A stretch of 64,000 nt of DNA from NCBI GenBank assembly GCA_035293985.1, contig DATGLS010000031.1, positions 186,001-250,000 of the forward strand. The letters are read 5' to 3'. Source of the DNA: JAVDCA01 sp035293985 (lineage in GTDB: Bacteria; Pseudomonadota; Alphaproteobacteria; Rhizobiales; Xanthobacteraceae). The translations under genes were made by a program, and so were the position numbers. This document shows positions 25,849 to 34,600 of the stretch, one piece after another. Each line of letters begins with the position of its first letter. Position 1 is the first letter of the stretch. Under the pieces are notes generated by a model. That model was given only the letters and a program-made list of their open reading frames with translations, had not been told where the DNA came from and did no database searches.

Positions 25849-27048
25849 TTATCTGGCCTCGCGCCTGGCGCGCCAGATGGCGAGGACCGCGTCGAGCTCA
25901 CCCGCCGTCGGGGCATGGGCGTCGGGCACGGATGCGGCGCGCCGCGGCTTGCTCTCGCCGCCGCGCAGCTCGTGCTGCAGCCGGCCGAGCAGGTCGCGCA
26001 CATTGTCCTCGAGAACGCGCGTCGCCTCGCGGATCGGCGCCGCCGCCGGCGTCTCCGCCCGGCGCGGCTTGCGGGCGCGCCGCACGCCCCAGTCGTCGGG
26101 TGACATCTTGCTCTGCGGCCGCGGCGCCCCCCTCTCCCGCACCACCGCTTTGTCGGCGGCCGCCATGATGGGCGCGAGGCTGGCTGAGGCCGGCTCGGGC
26201 GAGACCGCCATGTGCGGATCGCGCGTGCGTGCCGCGGCCGAGGCGCGGCGGACGCGACGGTTGCCGAGCAAGCGCCCCACGTAGGAGCCGAGGATGATGA
26301 TCACTAGCGCCGACACGGCGCCGAACAGCGCCGGTACATGGCTTGGGGGATCGGCGTAGTCCTCATGTGGCGGGACGCTCACGTTACGCGCTCGCAGCGG
26401 TGTGAGCTTGGGCGCGAGGTCGGGCTTCGGCGCTGCCACGTCGGGCGGCGGCTGCGGTGTCGCCACTGCAGGCTCGGCGGGCGCGACCGGCACTTGCGCC
26501 GGGCTGGCGCTGGGCGCCTGCGCAATGCCGTAGGCCGACGGCGACGGCGGGGTTGGGGCGGCGGCGGGTGGCGCCGCGGAAATTGCGCCAGGTCCGAAAG
26601 TTCCATAAGGGGCTGCGGTGGGCGCGGCGATGGGCGCGGTCGGCGCGTCGACCGGCGGCACGACGATATCGCCGTTATCGACTGAGGGCGCGGCTGTATT
26701 CGCTGGCGGCGATGCCGCCGGCACCGCGGGCTCGGCCGGCGGTGCGACGCTCGCCGCCGCGGCGTGCCGATGCACCGGCGCGACCTTCGGCGCCTCCCTG
26801 GGCGCATCCTTTGCTTCATCCTGGGACGCCTCGATGGGCCGCTGATACCAGCAGTGGCGGCCGCTCGGACGATCGACGCGATAATACCAGTGGCTGCCCT
26901 TTGCGGACGGCCCGTTCGGCCTGGCGAGGCAATCGTCCGCCGCCGGCGCGGCCGGCGTTTCGGCGCGTGCCGAGAGCGGAGCGATGAGAAGCGTCACAGC
27001 CACGTACGCGAGCAGAGCCGGCGCGATGCGCGGTAGAACGAGCGCCAT
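25849..27048 (-). CDS. Proline/alanine-rich single-pass membrane protein
   Basis: A 399-residue protein. Residues 1-30 form a signal peptide. A short HWYYRVDRPSGRHCWYQ block (about 50-66) follows, a motif I recall from hypothetical proteins in Rhizobiales. Residues 70-235 are Pro/Ala-rich low complexity, about 237-262 are a membrane helix (GAVSALVIIILGSYVG), and the rest is a basic tail with a VLEDNVRDLLGRLQHEL helix. The ATG at 27048 has an ideal GGAGG site. Topology suggests a periplasmic N-terminal part and a cytoplasmic tail. Its place directly before an ECF sigma gene allows a signalling role, but no known anti-sigma domain is visible. Confidence 0.75.
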   Translation of the reverse strand: MALVLPRIAPALLAYVAVTLLIAPLSARAETPAAPAADDCLARPNGPSAKGSHWYYRVDRPSGRHCWYQRPIEASQDEAKDAPREAPKVAPVHRHAAAASVAPPAEPAVPAASPPANTAAPSVDNGDIVVPPVDAPTAPIAAPTAAPYGTFGPGAISAAPPAAAPTPPSPSAYGIAQAPSASPAQVPVAPAEPAVATPQPPPDVAAPKPDLAPKLTPLRARNVSVPPHEDYADPPSHVPALFGAVSALVIIILGSYVGRLLGNRRVRRASAAARTRDPHMAVSPEPASASLAPIMAAADKAVVRERGAPRPQSKMSPDDWGVRRARKPRRAETPAAAPIREATRVLEDNVRDLLGRLQHELRGGESKPRRAASVPDAHAPTAGELDAVLAIWRARREAR

Positions 27049-27268
27049 AGGTCCCTCCCCTGTGGACTCGACAACCAAATCTCGACTGCGACTCTTTCGC
27101 TCCGAATGAGGCCGTAGTTCGATGCAAATTCGACATTCACCTCCCTTGCATCGCCCTTGCATCACCCGCCTGTGCCCTGACGTTGCGCGAACGCACGAGA
27201 GCCACACTTCCGACCATCTCGCCACATTATTGCTTCGCGCCGGAAAGGACGGCGGGAGAAAGGAAGAT

Positions 27269-28144
27269 ATGCGCGTTGCGTCGGTTGCGTGTGTGGTGTC
27301 TGCGTGTGTGCTCGTCAGCATGTCAGTCCAATCGGCGCAGGCGCGCATTCGCCTGAACGATGCGGAGATGCTCGCAGGGCTCCTGGTGGTGGCCGGCCAC
27401 ACCGAGCACCCGAACGAGACGATCACCCTCGACGGCAAGTTCACGGCCACGAGCAACCGCAACCGACGATTCGTTTTCCGCATTCCGTACTATCCGCCGA
27501 CCTGCATGGTCACGCTGAAGGCGGGCGATGACGAGCGAACCGCGGCGGTCGCGGTGTGTGCCGCGGCCGGCAATGCCGGTCTGCGCGGCGAGCCCGGCCC
27601 GCAAGGCGTTGCGGGTGCGACCGGGCCGCAAGGCCCGGCCGGCGTGCAAGGGCCGGCCGGACCACAAGGCGTTCCAGGTCCGCAAGGCGTTCCAGGTCCG
27701 CAAGGTCCGCGCGGCGCGCAGGGACCGCAAGGTCCCGCGGGCGCGCAAGGTATTCCGGGCGTCGCCGGCCCGAGGGGACCGCAAGGTCCTGCTGGCGTTG
27801 CCGGACCCACGGGACCGCAAGGACCCGCCGGTGTTGCCGGACCGCCCGGACCGCAGGGGCCCGCGGGCGTGGCGGGGGCAGTCGGACCCGCCGGGCCGCA
27901 AGGCGAGAAAGGCCCCGCCGGCGCGCCCGGCGTAGCCGGCATTGCGGCCGCGAAAGGCATCCAGATCCGCCAGGTGCGTCAGGACTGCACCAACGGCACC
28001 GACTGCGAGATCACCTGCAACGATGGCGAGATTGCGCTCAATGCGGTGTGTGCGAGCGGCGTCGCAACGTTGCGCTCGCAGCGGCTCATCTCGTGTGGTG
28101 CAGGCAATGCGGCGCCGATGATCGCGCTCTGCGCCCATATGTGA
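27269..28144 (+). CDS. Secreted collagen-like protein
   Basis: A 291-residue protein with a signal peptide (residues 1-25, ending VQSAQA), a globular N-terminal domain (26-103), 41 unbroken Gly-X-Y triplets (104-226; mainly GPQ, GPA, GVA) and a C-terminal domain with six cysteines (DCTNGTDCEITC, AVCASG, ISCGAG, ALCAHM). The triplets would form a triple helix and the ends would trimerise it, giving a rod-like surface or matrix protein. An AAAGGAAG ribosome site precedes the ATG at 27269. It is divergent from the proline-rich membrane protein across 220 bp. Hydroxylation is not implied by anything in the sequence. Confidence 0.85.
   Translation: MRVASVACVVSACVLVSMSVQSAQARIRLNDAEMLAGLLVVAGHTEHPNETITLDGKFTATSNRNRRFVFRIPYYPPTCMVTLKAGDDERTAAVAVCAAAGNAGLRGEPGPQGVAGATGPQGPAGVQGPAGPQGVPGPQGVPGPQGPRGAQGPQGPAGAQGIPGVAGPRGPQGPAGVAGPTGPQGPAGVAGPPGPQGPAGVAGAVGPAGPQGEKGPAGAPGVAGIAAAKGIQIRQVRQDCTNGTDCEITCNDGEIALNAVCASGVATLRSQRLISCGAGNAAPMIALCAHM
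27578..27946 (+). repeat. Collagen-type GXY array, 41 triplets
   Basis: The 369 bp segment encodes 41 consecutive Gly-X-Y triplets without interruption. Proline is frequent at X and glutamine or alanine at Y. Longer units (for example GPQGPAGVA) recur several times, as expected for growth by slippage or unequal exchange. Confidence 0.9.
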
Positions 28145-28233
28145 GGCTCGGCGCCGGGCGGCGTACCGGGGCTGGCGGAGCAGGTGCACGCTCACCATGT
28201 TCTCCCTCGCGGTTTCGACGCGCGAGGTCGGCG

Positions 28234-28662
28234 ATGTCCCTCTTGTCCCTTCTGCTCAACCTGCTGTGGATTTTCTGCGGCGGCATCTGGATGGCGGCCG
28301 GCTGGCTGCTTGCGGCGGTCATCATGGCGATCACCATCGTCGGCATCCCGTGGGCGCGCGCGGCGTTCAACATCGCGGTCTACACCCTGTTTCCGTTCGG
28401 CCAGCGCGCCGTGTCGCGCGCCGTCTATGAGGGCCGCGAGGACATCGGGACGGGCCCGCTCGGCTTTCTCGGCAACCTCGTGTGGCTGGTGCTCGCCGGC
28501 TGGTGGCTCGCGCTCGGTCACCTGCTGACCGCGATCCTGCTTGCGGTCACGATCATCGGCATTCCGTTCGCCTGGGCGCATCTCAAGCTCGCCGGCCTCG
28601 CGCTGTGGCCGATCGGCAAGATGATCGTGCCGATCGACGCGATGCCGCCCTACATGCGCTGA
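28234..28662 (+). CDS. yccF: YccF domain-containing inner-membrane protein
   Basis: A 142-residue protein with two homologous YccF units. Each has a hydrophobic helix pair and an ITIVGIPWAR or VTIIGIPFAW block, then a helix ending in FPFG or WPIG. The start MSLLSLLLNLLWIFCGG is typical of the family. It lies in the inner membrane. The function is unclear; YccF proteins have been linked to small-molecule flux. It is 90 bp downstream of the collagen-like gene on the same strand. Confidence 0.88.
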   Translation: MSLLSLLLNLLWIFCGGIWMAAGWLLAAVIMAITIVGIPWARAAFNIAVYTLFPFGQRAVSRAVYEGREDIGTGPLGFLGNLVWLVLAGWWLALGHLLTAILLAVTIIGIPFAWAHLKLAGLALWPIGKMIVPIDAMPPYMR

Positions 28663-29138
28663 AGCGGGTCGGGGCGGGGCTCCGCTGAAATCGTTACATT
28701 TTCTAGCTTCGTTCTGTCTGGCCGCCCGCGCAGCCCGTGCTTGGCGATCGCCCTCGCGCTTTTGCGGCCGAAGCCAGTATTGAAATTGCTGCTGTTATCC
28801 CAGTTGGGACCCTCTGCCAAAATCGCCAGCGGACCGAGCGAATCGCCATCTCGACTGAAATCATTCACTTTTCTCGGCATGGCTTCGTTCTGCCAAATTG
28901 TCTTTGCCCGCGCCGATGAGTCCTTCCGCTGATCTCGACGCGCACGCGCGGCGAACGTTCAAGGGGTGGCAGCCGCAGCGCCTTTGATTCTGCCCGAAGC
29001 TGTCGATCCGATGCAATGACGATGTCGATCTATCCAGCTTATTCACCGTGCGGCGACGCCGCAGAAATTCAGGCCCGAATTTCTGGAGAAGAAGCTTCCG
29101 AGCAAAAACTGAGGCGCGTCTGCGGGGCCGGATCGTTC
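28663..29138. other. Intergenic region between converging genes, with a hairpin
   Basis: I find no convincing gene in these 476 bp. A perfect 9-bp inverted repeat with a 6-base loop lies at 29062-29085 (cagaaattc and gaatttctg), 54 bp beyond the CoA-transferase stop, and could end that transcript. Two segments near 28685-28730 and 28857-28910 are imperfect direct copies (ctgaaatc, ttttct and gcttcgttctg in the same order). Confidence 0.4.
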
Positions 29139-31028
29139 CTATGTCCGGTGCTCGGCGGCGGCGTCCCGGCTGTGAGCGCTCAGGGCGCCGCGCACCAGCG
29201 CCGCATAGAAGCGCTCCGCCAGGCCGCGCGGCTTAGCCAATTGCAGCCGCGCGAGGCACTCGCGATCCGCAGACGCCGCAAACATTCCGCGCGCGAGCAA
29301 GGCCGCGAGCGCAATCGGGGACGAGGATTTCAGCAGCGCCAGCGCCGGCAACAGCCGCTGCTCGGTCGCGGTGAAATCGGTACCGAACGGGAACGTCGGC
29401 AGGAGGCCGCTCTCCATCGCCGGCTCGAGCGCACGCACGAGCGCCTCCGGCGTGTTGTCGCGGGCAGCCTTGGGCACCTCGAACGTGCGCTCGATCTTGC
29501 CGGCGTCTTTCGCCGCGCGCAGCAACTCGTCCTGGAAGCGCGCATCGGTGATCGCGAGCATGCGCGCGATCACCTCCCTGTCCGGCTTGCCGCGGAGATC
29601 GGCGACGCCGTACTCGGTGACGATGATGTCGCGCAGATGGCGCGGAATCGTGGTGTGGCCGTAACGCCAACGGATGTTCGAGTCCGTCCTGCCGCGCGCG
29701 ATGCGGGACGCGCGCAGCATGATGAGGGAGCGGGCGCCCTCGAGCGCAAACCCCTGGGCGACGAAATTGTATTGCCCGCCGACGCCGCTGACGATGCGGC
29801 CGTCCTCCAGCCCGTCGGAGACCACGTCGCCGAGCAGCGTCGCCATCATGGCGGCATTGACGAAGCGCGCGTCGACGCGCGCGCGCCGCTTGGCGGCCTC
29901 GTCGCCATAAAGCTGATTGACGAATGAGATCGAGCGCATGCGGAATTTGGCGCGGACGCCCGGCGGCATCTCGCGCAGCGCCTGGTAGAAGGCGCGGGAG
30001 CCGAGCAGGAAGCCGCCCTCGAGCACCGCGCCGTCGACCTCGCGCTTGAGCACGCCGGCGCGATGAAGGTCGAGGAAGGCTTCGACGAACATCTCCGAGC
30101 AGCCGTAGAGGCCGCGCACGAATGGCGCGGCGTGGAGCGCCGGATCATCGGCTGCCTCAGAGCGCAGCCTTGCGAGGGCGGCGCGAAACCCGTCCGGCTT
30201 GCGATGCCGCAGCACGAGTGCGTGCGCGACCGCATCGCCGAGCGAACCTATGCCGATCTGCAACGTGCCGCCGTCGGGCACGAGGCTCGCGGCATGCAGG
30301 CCGGCCGCATGATCGGCGAGCGGGATCGGCTCGCGCGGTGGGCCGAACAGGCGGAAATCGGTCCCCGGGCCGTCGAGGAGCATATCGAGCTCGCTCGCCG
30401 CGATCGCCGCATCGCCGGCCATGAACGGCAGCTCCGAATTGATCTGCCCGGCGAACAGGAAGTCGACGCGGCCGGCCCGGCGCATCTCGAGAAGGTCGAG
30501 CGTGAGGTCGGGATTGCAGCTCAGGCTGTAGGGACGCTCGCTCTCCTCGGCGCGGTGCGCCACGAGCTGGGCCACCACGTTGACCCCGCGATCGAGCACG
30601 CAGTGCAGCGCGTGGGTGTAGTTCGCCGAAATATAGCGCTGCTGGGCGTAAGGCGAGTTGAGCCACTGCCCGGCCTCGAAGAAGAACTCGTTGACCTCGA
30701 CATTGGGCGGCAACGTGCCGGCGTGCACCGCCGTCGCATAGTCGAGCGCCGGGTAGCCGGCGAACACGCGCTGCACCAGCGGATCGACGAAGCGCCGCTC
30801 CAGCTCCCGTTTCGCGCGCGGCGGCTCGAGCGTGAGCGCCGTGAAGATGGTGAGGCGGAGCGAACGGTCGGCGACCGCCTTGGCGTAGAGCGCGTTGGCG
30901 ACGTGGTTGGCCTTGCCAAGCCCGAGCGGCAATGCCAGCACGATGGTCTTGCCGACCCGCGCGATGATCGCATCGGCGAGGCGGCTCGCATCGTCGAACG
31001 TGGCGGGCCGCCCGCCCGCAAGACTCAT
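29139..31028 (-). CDS. Acetyl-CoA hydrolase/CoA-transferase family protein
   Basis: A 629-residue enzyme of the acetyl-CoA hydrolase/transferase family. It has GIGSLGDAVAHAL in the N-terminal lobe, and GVGGQYNFVAQ and IIVTEYGVADLRGK in the C-terminal lobe. Such enzymes move CoA between acyl groups (for example to acetate) or hydrolyse acyl-CoA. It is longer than the usual 430-540 residues, with about 100 extra C-terminal residues. It is the last gene of the beta-oxidation operon, its ATG seven bases after the FadJ stop, so it probably handles the acetyl-CoA or acyl-CoA products. Confidence 0.85.
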   Translation of the reverse strand: MSLAGGRPATFDDASRLADAIIARVGKTIVLALPLGLGKANHVANALYAKAVADRSLRLTIFTALTLEPPRAKRELERRFVDPLVQRVFAGYPALDYATAVHAGTLPPNVEVNEFFFEAGQWLNSPYAQQRYISANYTHALHCVLDRGVNVVAQLVAHRAEESERPYSLSCNPDLTLDLLEMRRAGRVDFLFAGQINSELPFMAGDAAIAASELDMLLDGPGTDFRLFGPPREPIPLADHAAGLHAASLVPDGGTLQIGIGSLGDAVAHALVLRHRKPDGFRAALARLRSEAADDPALHAAPFVRGLYGCSEMFVEAFLDLHRAGVLKREVDGAVLEGGFLLGSRAFYQALREMPPGVRAKFRMRSISFVNQLYGDEAAKRRARVDARFVNAAMMATLLGDVVSDGLEDGRIVSGVGGQYNFVAQGFALEGARSLIMLRASRIARGRTDSNIRWRYGHTTIPRHLRDIIVTEYGVADLRGKPDREVIARMLAITDARFQDELLRAAKDAGKIERTFEVPKAARDNTPEALVRALEPAMESGLLPTFPFGTDFTATEQRLLPALALLKSSSPIALAALLARGMFAASADRECLARLQLAKPRGLAERFYAALVRGALSAHSRDAAAEHRT

Positions 31029-31035
31029 CTGAGTC

Positions 31036-33189
31036 TCATTTGAGGTCGTCCCATCCCGGATCGGGCTGGAAGCGCGCGCCGTACTTGCTGGCGAGCTGGC
31101 TGAGCGCGTCACGCACGGCGATAGTGCCGCGGGTGCGCGCATAGTGCAGCGGGCCGCCGCGGAACGGCGCGAAACCGGTGGCGAAGATCATCGCGCCGTC
31201 GACCACCTCCTCGTCGATGACGACGCCCTCGCGCAGGCAGGCGACGCAGACGTCGAGCATGGGCAGGATCAGGCGATCCTGCGCGTCGGGCGGCACCGTG
31301 GCGGCCGCGTCGTAGTGCTTGACCGCGCGCCCGTCCTTCCAGTCGTAGAGGCCCCGGCCGGTCTTCTTGCCGAGCTCGCCCTTGGCGACCTTGTCCTTGA
31401 GCCATTGCGGCGCGGCGGGCATCTCGTGCTTGAGGCCGGTGCGCAGCGTCTCGGCGACGTGCAGGCAGATGTCGAGGCCGACCGTGTCGGCGAGCTCGAT
31501 CGGCCCCATCGGCATGCCGAAGTCCTCGGCGATCTTGTCGATCGTCTCCTTCTTCACGCCGGCGTCGAGCATCACGAGCGACTCGAGCAGGTAGGGCGTG
31601 AGCGCGCGATTGACCAGGAAGCCGGGCTCGCTCTTCACCGGCGCGGGCAGCCGATCGATGCGGCCGAGGAAGGCGCGCGCATCGGCGAGCACATCCTCGG
31701 CGACCTTGTCGTGGCTCACCACCTCGACGAGCTGCATGCGCGACACCGGATTGAAGAAGTGGATGCCGACGAGGCGCTCCGGCCGCGCCAGCCCTTCGCG
31801 CAGCTGCTCGAGCGGAATGCTCGACGTGTTGGTGGCGAGGATCGCGGTCGGCTTCATCTTCGGCTCGATGCCCGCATAGACCTTGCGCTTGACGTCGAGC
31901 GTCTCGGGGACTGCTTCGATAATGAGATCGGCGGTGGCGACGCCGTCGCCGCGCAGATCGGGGATCAGCCGATCGAGCGCGTCACGCACCGCACGGCGGT
32001 TGTCGCGGCCGATCTTGCCGTAGAGATCGGCGGCGCGCTCGATCGCGCCGGCGAGCGGCTCCGCTTTCATATCCGCGAGACTCACCGTGAAGCCGTGCCA
32101 GGCGCACCACGCCGCGATGTCGCCGCCCATCGCGCCGGCGCCGATCACATGGATACGCCGGCCGTCCCACTTGCCGCCGGCGAGGTCTTTGAGCTTGTTG
32201 CGCAGGAAGAACACGCGGACCAGGTTCTGCGCCGTATCGCTGACCAGGAGCTTGGCGAAGGAGGCGATCTCGGCCTTCTGCCGGGCGGCCGCGTCGTCGC
32301 CGCCGTGCTGCTCCCACAGGTCGATCAGCGCCGCCGGCGCCGGATAGTTCGCCCGCGGCGCCTTCTTCTCCGCTTCCCGCCGCATGCGCTTGGCGAGCAG
32401 GCTGCGCGCGGGCGAGGTATTGAGCAGGCGCCCGAGCAGGCCCTGGTGTGTGATCTTGAGCTTGCCTTTGATCGCGTCGGTCACCGCGGCGCGCACGTGG
32501 CGCTCCTGCGTCACCACATCGACCAGCCCGAGCGACCTCGCGCGCCGCGCGCGCTCGGTGCGGCCGGTGAGCATCATGGTCATCGCCTGCATCGGACTGA
32601 TCAGGCGCGGCGTGCGCACGGTGCCGCCGAGCCCGGGATGGAGGCCGAGCAGCACCTCTGGGAAGCCGAAGCTCGCGCCCTCGACCGCGATGCGATGATC
32701 GCAGGCGAGCGCGATCTCGAGGCCGCCGCCGAGGCAATAGCCGTGGACGACGGCGACGGTCGGCAGCGGCAGCGCATCAAGCCGATCGAGCACCGCATGG
32801 CCGCGCGCCAGCTCGCTTTCCACCTTGGCGGCATCCGTGATGCCGCGAAAGCCGCCGATGTCGGCGCCGGCGATGAAGCCGTTCGGCTTCGCCGAGCGGA
32901 TGACGAGACCGGTCGGACGCAGCTGCGACACCATGGTGAGGACGGCGTCGAGCTCGGTCAGCACCTCCTCGGACAGCGTATTGGCGCCGGCATCCTTCTT
33001 GTCGAACAGGAGCCAGGCGACGCCATTCTCGTCGTTGCGCATGCGCCAGTGCGCCCAGGGTCCGGGCTCTGCCGGCGCGGTGGCGAACGGTCCGAGCTCG
33101 AGGTCGCGCTTGCCGATGACGTCGAGGGCGGGCTTGCCAGGAGGCGTCGTCATCGGCGTCGTCATCGGCGTCGTCACGGGAGTTGTCAT
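31036..33189 (-). CDS. fadJ: Enoyl-CoA hydratase / 3-hydroxyacyl-CoA dehydrogenase (FadJ/FadB type)
   Basis: A 717-residue bifunctional beta-oxidation enzyme. Residues about 40-260 are the enoyl-CoA hydratase (GFIAGADIGG oxyanion loop; FGFPEVLLGLHPGLGG). About 340-530 is the NAD-binding dehydrogenase (VIGAGAMGGDIAA; VGIHFFNPVSRMQLVEVV with the catalytic His), followed by two C-terminal helical domains. It converts enoyl-CoA to 3-ketoacyl-CoA for the thiolase just upstream (10 bp gap). The N-terminus is an odd TTPV/TTPM/TTPM/TTPP repeat, so the start could also be at 33165 or 33153. Confidence 0.93.
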   Translation of the reverse strand: MTTPVTTPMTTPMTTPPGKPALDVIGKRDLELGPFATAPAEPGPWAHWRMRNDENGVAWLLFDKKDAGANTLSEEVLTELDAVLTMVSQLRPTGLVIRSAKPNGFIAGADIGGFRGITDAAKVESELARGHAVLDRLDALPLPTVAVVHGYCLGGGLEIALACDHRIAVEGASFGFPEVLLGLHPGLGGTVRTPRLISPMQAMTMMLTGRTERARRARSLGLVDVVTQERHVRAAVTDAIKGKLKITHQGLLGRLLNTSPARSLLAKRMRREAEKKAPRANYPAPAALIDLWEQHGGDDAAARQKAEIASFAKLLVSDTAQNLVRVFFLRNKLKDLAGGKWDGRRIHVIGAGAMGGDIAAWCAWHGFTVSLADMKAEPLAGAIERAADLYGKIGRDNRRAVRDALDRLIPDLRGDGVATADLIIEAVPETLDVKRKVYAGIEPKMKPTAILATNTSSIPLEQLREGLARPERLVGIHFFNPVSRMQLVEVVSHDKVAEDVLADARAFLGRIDRLPAPVKSEPGFLVNRALTPYLLESLVMLDAGVKKETIDKIAEDFGMPMGPIELADTVGLDICLHVAETLRTGLKHEMPAAPQWLKDKVAKGELGKKTGRGLYDWKDGRAVKHYDAAATVPPDAQDRLILPMLDVCVACLREGVVIDEEVVDGAMIFATGFAPFRGGPLHYARTRGTIAVRDALSQLASKYGARFQPDPGWDDLK
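33139..33186 (-). repeat. 12-bp tandem repeat at the fadJ start
   Basis: Four near-identical 12-base units encode TTPV, TTPM, TTPM and TTPP right after the first Met. Two further in-frame ATGs arise from the repeat, giving alternative starts. Copy number could change by slippage without breaking the frame. Confidence 0.75.
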
Positions 33190-33199
33190 GGCGCGGCCC

Positions 33200-34600
33200 T
33201 CACACCGTCTCGATCAGCATGGCGCCGCCCTGCCCGCCGCCGATGCACTCGGTGGCGATGCCGCGCCTGAAGCCGAGCCGCTTCATCGCGTTGACGAGAT
33301 GCAGCACGATGCGGTTGCCGCTGGCGCCGACCGGATGGCCGGTGCCGATGGCGCCGCCGTCGACGTTGAGCCGGTCGCGCGGGATCGCGCCGGCCGCGCC
33401 GTCGAGCCCGAGCACCTCGCGGCAGAACTGCTCGTCCTGCCAGGCTGCGAGACATCCGAGCACTTGCGCCGCAAAAGCCTCGTTCAGTTCCCACAGCTCG
33501 ATGTCGCCGAGCGACAAGTGCTGCCGCCGCAGCAGTGCGGTCGAGCAATAGACCGGACCGAGCCCCATGATCGAGGGATCGAGCGCCGACCATTCGCTGT
33601 CGACGATGACCGCCTTGGGCGTGAGGTTGTGCTGCCTCACGGCGTCTTCCGACGCGAGGATCACCCACGACGCGCCGTCGGTGATCTGCGAGCTGTTGCC
33701 GGGCGTGACCTTGCCCCACGGCCGCTCGAAGGCGGGTCGCAGATTGGCGAGACTGTCAGCGGTGCTGTCGGGCCGCACGCCATCGTCGTGGTCGAACACG
33801 GTGCCGTCGCGCGCGAAAGCCGGCTCGACCTCGTTCTTGAAGACGCCCTCGCGTTGCGCCCGCCCCAGGCGCTGCTGGCTCTCGGCCGCGTATTCGTCGG
33901 CCTGCCGGCGCGAGATGTGAAACAGATGGGCGACCAGCTCGGCGGTCTGCCCCATGTTGAGGTCTGTGATCGGATCGGTGAGACCGCGCTCGAGGCCGAT
34001 CACCGGCGTGAGGAAGCTCGGGCGGAAGCCGGCCATGGCGACGAGCCGCGCCCACAGATCGCGCGCGCCGAACAGGCGTGCGTACCAGTTCACGGCGCGG
34101 CGGTTGAACACCAGCGGCGCGTGGCTGAGCGACTCGGCGCCGCCGGCGAGGATCAGGTCGGAGACGCCTTCCTGGATGTAGCGATAGGCGGTGTCGATCG
34201 ACTGCATGCCGGAGCCGCAGTTGATCTGCACCGTGAAGGCGGTCATCGCCTCGCCCATACCGAGGCGCAGCGCGGCGACACGGGCTGGATTCATCTCGTC
34301 GGCGATGACGTTGACGCAGCCGAGGATCACCTGGTCGAAGGCGTCCGGCGCGAACGGCTGGCGCAGCAGCAGCGGCCGGCCGCACTGGACGGCGAGATCG
34401 ACCGGCGTGAACGGCCCCGGCCGTCCGCGCGCCTTGATGAAGGGCGTGCGGCTGCCGTCGATGATGTAGACGGGCCGCCGCCCTATTCCGCGGCCGCCGC
34501 CGGCGGCTGGTCCTGCAACAGGTCCGGCGGCGACATCGGCGTCGACGGTCGCGGCGGCGGGCGCGGCGGCGGGCTCGATGTGGGTTGGGATGTCGCTAAT
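33200..34600 (-). CDS. Thiolase (acetyl-CoA C-acyltransferase), unusual start
   Basis: A 466-residue thiolase if read from 34600. The active-site Cys is in VQINCGSGMQS, the catalytic His in AIGTGHPVGASGNR, and the second Cys in ECIGGGQGG near the C-terminus. The conserved N-terminus RRPVYIIDGSRTPF lies at about 34480, but the in-frame stop upstream is followed by no ATG, GTG or TTG until a GTG at 34330, which would remove essential sequence. An ATT at 34600, seven bases after an AAGGGAG ribosome site, is the best start and gives MSDIPTHIEP-like sequence. The gene overlaps the end of the upstream acyl-CoA dehydrogenase by 118 bp. It cleaves 3-ketoacyl-CoA in the operon's pathway. Confidence 0.85.
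   Translation of the reverse strand: MSDIPTHIEPAAAPAAATVDADVAAGPVAGPAAGGGRGIGRRPVYIIDGSRTPFIKARGRPGPFTPVDLAVQCGRPLLLRQPFAPDAFDQVILGCVNVIADEMNPARVAALRLGMGEAMTAFTVQINCGSGMQSIDTAYRYIQEGVSDLILAGGAESLSHAPLVFNRRAVNWYARLFGARDLWARLVAMAGFRPSFLTPVIGLERGLTDPITDLNMGQTAELVAHLFHISRRQADEYAAESQQRLGRAQREGVFKNEVEPAFARDGTVFDHDDGVRPDSTADSLANLRPAFERPWGKVTPGNSSQITDGASWVILASEDAVRQHNLTPKAVIVDSEWSALDPSIMGLGPVYCSTALLRRQHLSLGDIELWELNEAFAAQVLGCLAAWQDEQFCREVLGLDGAAGAIPRDRLNVDGGAIGTGHPVGASGNRIVLHLVNAMKRLGFRRGIATECIGGGQGGAMLIETV

Noticed and set aside
27578..27946. CRISPR-like or satellite repeat
   Set aside because: The short period is a coding Gly-X-Y array inside a signal-peptide protein, not spaced direct repeats.
28650..28880. 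Possible small minus-strand gene
   Set aside because: It overlaps the end of yccF, has no ribosome site, and shows no clear family.
31144..33270. Plus-strand frame of 708 codons
   Set aside because: It is a shadow of fadJ on the opposite strand, with no recognisable domain.
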